Shown here: positions 60,456 through 64,000 of the stretch, one piece after another | How the letters are laid out: each line of letters opens with the position of its first letter | Position numbering within the stretch: the stretch's first letter is position 1 | Source of the DNA: Bacteroidota bacterium | Lineage (GTDB): Bacteria > Bacteroidota > Bacteroidia > Bacteroidales > VadinHA17 | DNA length: 64,000 bases | Direction: 5' to 3' | Assembly: GCA_022561875.1 (NCBI GenBank) | Contig: JADFQJ010000001.1 | Location: 62,001 to 126,000 of the forward strand | Translations under genes and position numbers: made by a program | Notes under the pieces: model-generated | What the model was told of the DNA's origin: nothing | The model's database searches: none | What the model saw: only the letters and a program-made list of their open reading frames with translations

Positions 60456-62228
60456 CTATTCTGATTTAATAAACTTCTTAACCCATACCCGGTTCATATT
60501 TCTGAGGCGAATAAAATAGATGCCTCCCTTCAGTCTGCTTACATCAGTATTAACGACTGTTCCTCCATAAGGAATATTTATCTTATCTGAACAGCTTAAA
60601 GTTCTTCCATCAATACTGATTATCTCAATGGTAAATAACCCGGGTATCTCCGGTTTTATTTCAATATACAGAATCCCGGACACAGGATCAGGGTAAAGTT
60701 TCAATACCTGCTGTTTATCAACCCATTCTTCAGTAATACCGTAACTTACGGGCACCAACTTGATCTGCAATTGATTACTCTGATAATTTATTACGTCGAT
60801 ACTGTCAAGTTTCTTTTCCTCATACCCGTCAGATGTGATACTCAAATTATATTTCCCTTCGGTAAGCAACCTGATAAATTCTCCTGTAATCGAATCAGAG
60901 TACACATGTGAACTGTCCTGATCATGTTCCTCAATCCATATCTTAGCGGGTAATGGTTGTCCGGTAACAGAATCGGTAACTTCACCATGTATTCCATACA
61001 AGGCCTGGGAGATATAATTGAGAAACGACCGGTAGTTATAATTCCAAAGATCATCCAGGTCATTTTCAGGTGTGATATATGAATTATCAATCTCAATAGT
61101 CACTTCCCTGCCCTGAAGAAAATAGGTTACATAATCCTGCCTGCCACCGTTGATCATATACCAGTTACCGCCTAATATAAATCCACTGGAGGCAGGGTTA
61201 GTAAAATAGCCGCCTGGACTAAAAAATTGGGCTGTATCTGCATATTCCTTGCTAACAAGCTGAAACCAGTTATCATCGGGATGGGGAAGATGAAAGGATT
61301 GTTCATTCTCATCATAAGTTTGCCAGGTATCCCAGGGATAATTCACCACTTCAGCTCCCGAGTGGAAATTTGCCGAGATCACAAAATGGTGTTTTGCCAT
61401 AAACTCCATCATGGAAGTTGTTTCCGGCTCATATTCACGTCCATCCGGATGCGGACCATCTTCCGGATCCGGAAAGTTCCGGTTCAGGTCTGCTGAATTT
61501 GCATTCCGGCGGGTAGCGCCGGAAACGGTATGGTTACCACCGGCATATGTGCCATCAGGATTTGCCAGGGGATTGATCCATATCTGAAGATTATTAACTA
61601 AAAACGCACCATTTTTACTGCTGGAATAATTTTCAAGCAGATAATCTATCAATCTGAGCATCAGGACATATCCTCCTGTTTCGTTACCGTGCATTGTTGA
61701 TGTAAGTAATACTTCAGGTTCATTTTCGGGTTCGGTAACGTTATCTGATATTTTCACCACTAACAAAAGTCTGCCCCCGACGCTATATCCGATTGTATCG
61801 ATCATGCAGATATCGGGGTATTTTGAAGCAAAATCGTGCATTATCGAATCATACTCTTCATAAGTGGGATAGGTTTGCCAATCCTCAACAACACCTTTAT
61901 AATCCCCCGGTGCATAATGATATACAGCAGGAGGAATTACAATATATTCTTTTCCAAGCTCAAGGAATTTGATAAACTCATCCGCACTGGCATTGCATGT
62001 GACGACATTGCCATCGACATGAACAACAGAGAGGATCTTAGATAATTTGTTAATTAATTGCCGATCATTGCAGATTAACTTCAGATCAACCTCTCCCCTT
62101 TCTTTAAGGTATTTTGCAGCTTCTGTAGCATAATTGTCCGGTTGTCCATAAACCGGATACATAACATGTAAAGTAATTATTACTAGACTAAAAATATGTT
62201 TAAGGATACTTTTCACAGCCTCAGACAT
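60456..62228 (-). CDS. Secreted M14 zinc carboxypeptidase with type IX sorting domain
   Basis: A 590-residue exported peptidase. After the signal peptide (cleavage near PVYGQ) comes an M14 domain with the zinc site HGNETGG and a later His in SANFHSGAEVVNY, and a catalytic Glu in VTIEIDNSY. A carboxypeptidase-regulatory-like beta domain (IHGEVTDSVTGQPLPAKIWI) follows. The C-terminal 80 residues are a type A T9SS sorting domain (LKLYPDPVSG, GGIYFIRL, KKFIKSE). The start at 62228 overlaps the ychF end by 8 nt; the longer frame to 62333 has no export signal at its front. Confidence 0.9.
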   Translation of the reverse strand: MSEAVKSILKHIFSLVIITLHVMYPVYGQPDNYATEAAKYLKERGEVDLKLICNDRQLINKLSKILSVVHVDGNVVTCNASADEFIKFLELGKEYIVIPPAVYHYAPGDYKGVVEDWQTYPTYEEYDSIMHDFASKYPDICMIDTIGYSVGGRLLLVVKISDNVTEPENEPEVLLTSTMHGNETGGYVLMLRLIDYLLENYSSSKNGAFLVNNLQIWINPLANPDGTYAGGNHTVSGATRRNANSADLNRNFPDPEDGPHPDGREYEPETTSMMEFMAKHHFVISANFHSGAEVVNYPWDTWQTYDENEQSFHLPHPDDNWFQLVSKEYADTAQFFSPGGYFTNPASSGFILGGNWYMINGGRQDYVTYFLQGREVTIEIDNSYITPENDLDDLWNYNYRSFLNYISQALYGIHGEVTDSVTGQPLPAKIWIEEHDQDSSHVYSDSITGEFIRLLTEGKYNLSITSDGYEEKKLDSIDVINYQSNQLQIKLVPVSYGITEEWVDKQQVLKLYPDPVSGILYIEIKPEIPGLFTIEIISIDGRTLSCSDKINIPYGGTVVNTDVSRLKGGIYFIRLRNMNRVWVKKFIKSE

Positions 62229-63318
62229 TAAATCGAATACGCAAAATATCACCGTCTTCAACGGTATAGTTTTTACCTTCAATATATAATTTCCCTGCTT
62301 CACGGCATTTATGTTCAGAGCCCAGTGACACAAAATCGTTATATTTCATCACCTCAGCCCGTATAAATCCCCTTTCCATATCGCTATGGACAATGCCTGC
62401 AGCTTTCCGGGCATTAGTATCCTCTTTTATTGTCCAGGCTCTGATTTCCTTAGTTCCCATCGTAAAAAAAGTTCTTAATTTAAGCAGTTTGTATGCTGAC
62501 CTTACGAATTTATTCACACCGGGTTCAGAAAGGCCGACATCTTTTAAAAAATCATTTCTGTCACATTCATCCTCTAATTCTGCAATTTCGGCTTCCAGGC
62601 CTGCAGCAATAATAAGTAATTCAGTTTCCTCGTCTTTCAGCGCTTCCTTCACCATATCCACATATCGGTTCCCGGAAACTGCCGATTTTTCATCCACATT
62701 ACACACGTACATTACCGGTTTTGCAGTAAGTAAAAATAAATCCTCAACATATTTTTTTTCTTCATCACCTAATTTCAATGACCGTACCCGCTGAAAATTC
62801 TCCAGGTGATTTTCAATCATACGCAGAACTTCGGCATTCTTTCCAGCATTTTTATCGCCTGATTTTTCTACTTTCTCAATTTTTTCCAGCTTCTTTCCGA
62901 CAGATTCAAGATCCTTTATCTGAAGTTCGAGTTCTATTGTTTCAATATCTCTGACAGGATCAACAGATCCTTCGATATGAGGCAGGTTTTCATCATCGAA
63001 ACATCTGAGCAGATGGATCAGCGCATCGGCATTGCGAATATCATTCAGGAATTTGTTCCCAACGCCTTCACCCCTGCTTGAACCCTTTGTAAGACCAGGT
63101 ATATCTACGATCTCAACTGTTGTTGGAACAACCTTTTCCGTTGTTTGCAACTTTTCAAGTTCCTGAAGCCTTTGGTCAGGCACTTTAATAATCCCAATAT
63201 TTGACTTTATTGCACTGAATGCAAAATTTGTTGTTTCCCCTTTTACAGGTGAAATGCAATTGAACAAGGTTGTTTTTCCTGTATTTGTGACCCCGATTAT
63301 TCCACAGTTCAATGCCAT
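62221..63318 (-). CDS. ychF: Redox-regulated ATPase YchF
   Basis: An OBG-family P-loop ATPase, 365 residues, bound to ribosomes and linked to stress responses. GVTNTGKTT (residues 9-17) is a P-loop variant with Thr in place of the usual Ser. DIPGLTKGSSRGEG, the coiled-coil insert and the C-terminal TGS-like GDILRIRFNV are present. It overlaps the M14 gene downstream. The 5' side abuts a truncated sigma-factor gene on the other strand. Confidence 0.94.
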   Translation of the reverse strand: MALNCGIIGVTNTGKTTLFNCISPVKGETTNFAFSAIKSNIGIIKVPDQRLQELEKLQTTEKVVPTTVEIVDIPGLTKGSSRGEGVGNKFLNDIRNADALIHLLRCFDDENLPHIEGSVDPVRDIETIELELQIKDLESVGKKLEKIEKVEKSGDKNAGKNAEVLRMIENHLENFQRVRSLKLGDEEKKYVEDLFLLTAKPVMYVCNVDEKSAVSGNRYVDMVKEALKDEETELLIIAAGLEAEIAELEDECDRNDFLKDVGLSEPGVNKFVRSAYKLLKLRTFFTMGTKEIRAWTIKEDTNARKAAGIVHSDMERGFIRAEVMKYNDFVSLGSEHKCREAGKLYIEGKNYTVEDGDILRIRFNV

Positions 63319-63372
63319 ATTTCTTTCCTTTATTCAGTCACAAAATAACATTTTAAACCGTTACAAAAAAAA

Positions 63373-63747
63373 GCATGGAGTAATTTAGAAAACTTCAGGG
63401 GCGATTCGAAGCTGTTTACATGGCTGTTCAGGATAGCGACTAATGAAGCCCTCAGCCACCTGAAACGGTCGAGAAGAAAAACCTGGATTCCTTTCATCGA
63501 TTTAGAGAAAAAAATGGAAAACACCCTGGAAGGGGATAACTATTTCGATGGTGATGAAACTCAGCTAAAGTTTCAAAAAGCCATATTAAAACTCCCGGAA
63601 AAGCAACGGCTTGTTTTCAATATGAAATATTTTGATGAAATGAAGTATGATGGAATTGCTGAGATACTTGGTACTTCAGTTGGAGCCCTGAAGGCTTCGT
63701 ATCATCATGCAGTAAAAAAGATCAAAAAAATTTTAGTTAATGATTAA
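63373..63747 (+). pseudogene. ECF sigma factor missing its 5' end
   Basis: Only an ATG at 63514 is available, giving 77 residues with sigma region 4 (LPEKQRLVFNMKYFDEMKYD, then GTSVGALKASYHHAVKKIK). Upstream in the same frame the sequence clearly continues as sigma region 2 without a start codon: AWSNLENFRGDSKLFTWLF and RIATNEALSHLKRSRRK. Homology fades at about 63373, and an in-frame TAA lies at 63346-63348. The first roughly 50 residues are missing, where ychF now begins on the opposite strand. It is either a decayed gene or one trimmed by a rearrangement. Confidence 0.72.
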
Positions 63748-63796
63748 TCTTTTTTAACTTTTTAGTGTCAAATAATTGCAGGAAGGATCAATAAAT

Positions 63797-64000
63797 ATGA
63801 AAAACACATCCGAACAAAAGTTCTCTTGGCTGAAAAAGGAAAATCCTTTCAGGGTTCCGGATAATTATTTCGACAAGCTACCGGAAAAGATACAGGTTAA
63901 CATTCATGCACGCGAAAAAGCAGCCAGTAAGCCTGTAACCCGGATTGTTAACTACGTAAAGCCTCACCTGGCACTTGCTGCTGTTATTCTTGGCTTTGCC
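63797..64000 (+). CDS. Sigma-factor-linked membrane protein, partial at window edge
   Basis: An open frame from the ATG at 63797 to the window end (68 codons so far). It begins with a soluble segment containing KKENPFRVPDNYFDKLPEKI, a motif common in small Bacteroidota proteins encoded next to ECF sigma factors. A hydrophobic stretch starts near residue 55 (HLALAAVILGFA). It is probably an anti-sigma or membrane-anchored partner of the sigma gene 49 nt upstream. Confidence 0.75.
   Translation, partial: MKNTSEQKFSWLKKENPFRVPDNYFDKLPEKIQVNIHAREKAASKPVTRIVNYVKPHLALAAVILGFA

Noticed and set aside
60456..62333. Longer M14 peptidase start at 62333
   Set aside because: It would put 35 residues overlapping ychF ahead of a normal signal peptide; the start at 62228 fits export.

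Overview
The window is a chromosomal segment of an AT-rich member of the Bacteroidota, most likely an uncultured Bacteroidales-type anaerobe or microaerophile. The evidence is the futalosine menaquinone genes, the gldD/gldE gliding lipoprotein pair, a type IX secretion sorting domain on a secreted peptidase, the order CBS protein-nadK-barrel proteins-uppS-bamA-skp-skp-murI, DUF4924, DUF6089-like and DUF4249 proteins, promoters of the TTTG-N20-TAnnTTTG type, and a near absence of Shine-Dalgarno sequences. Nearly all of it is core genome; no tRNA, rRNA, CRISPR array, complete insertion sequence or prophage was seen.

Layout. 0.3-4 kb: menaquinone genes mqnB-mqnD, then a divergent pterin/fatty-acid operon (PTPS-folE-fabD). 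4.1-7.2 kb: a large receiver/ATP-grasp protein related to PEP synthase. 7.5-10.4 kb: 2-oxoacid:ferredoxin oxidoreductase korAB behind a perfect 31-bp palindrome. 10.7-19 kb: the envelope cluster (murI, two skp, bamA, uppS, two outer-membrane barrels, nadK, CBS protein) with pdxJ divergent. 20-24 kb: a phosphatase-fold lipoprotein-sized exported protein with altered catalytic residues and two exported TPR proteins. 24.7-33.1 kb: a complete V-type ATPase operon (E, DUF2764, A, B, D, I, K) led by a universal stress protein; its K subunit carries the sodium-binding residues. 33.3-41.6 kb: GGGP synthase, PPTase, gldD, gldE, ssb, then divergent HU, a 30-residue very basic ribosomal-type protein, RNase G and DsbD.

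41.6-45 kb is the only accessory patch: an 800-bp repeat-rich spacer, a PIN/DUF6364 toxin-antitoxin pair, the remains of a HigBA pair (a nonsense codon in the antitoxin and only the tail of the toxin), a nucleotidyltransferase and a 5'-truncated DUF4249 gene. 45-64 kb returns to housekeeping: lnt, an EamA transporter, an aldehyde dehydrogenase, a LysE exporter behind a LacI-type palindrome, an M19 dipeptidase, a PlsC-like acyltransferase, pth, rplY, prs, engB, manA, udk, an exonuclease, a T9SS-exported M14 peptidase, ychF, and an ECF sigma gene lacking its 5' end followed by its membrane-anchored partner, cut by the window edge.

The most unusual feature is in the spacers. Many contain unrelated short tandem repeats, often with an exact period of 7 nt, resembling the STRR heptamer arrays of cyanobacteria. 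Two composite arrays of the same heptamers lie in inverted orientation on either side of the DUF4249 remnant-lnt-EamA block, one array runs into the 3' end of the aldehyde dehydrogenase gene, and a separate dispersed element of about 30-45 bp recurs at three loci, including the 5' end of gldD.
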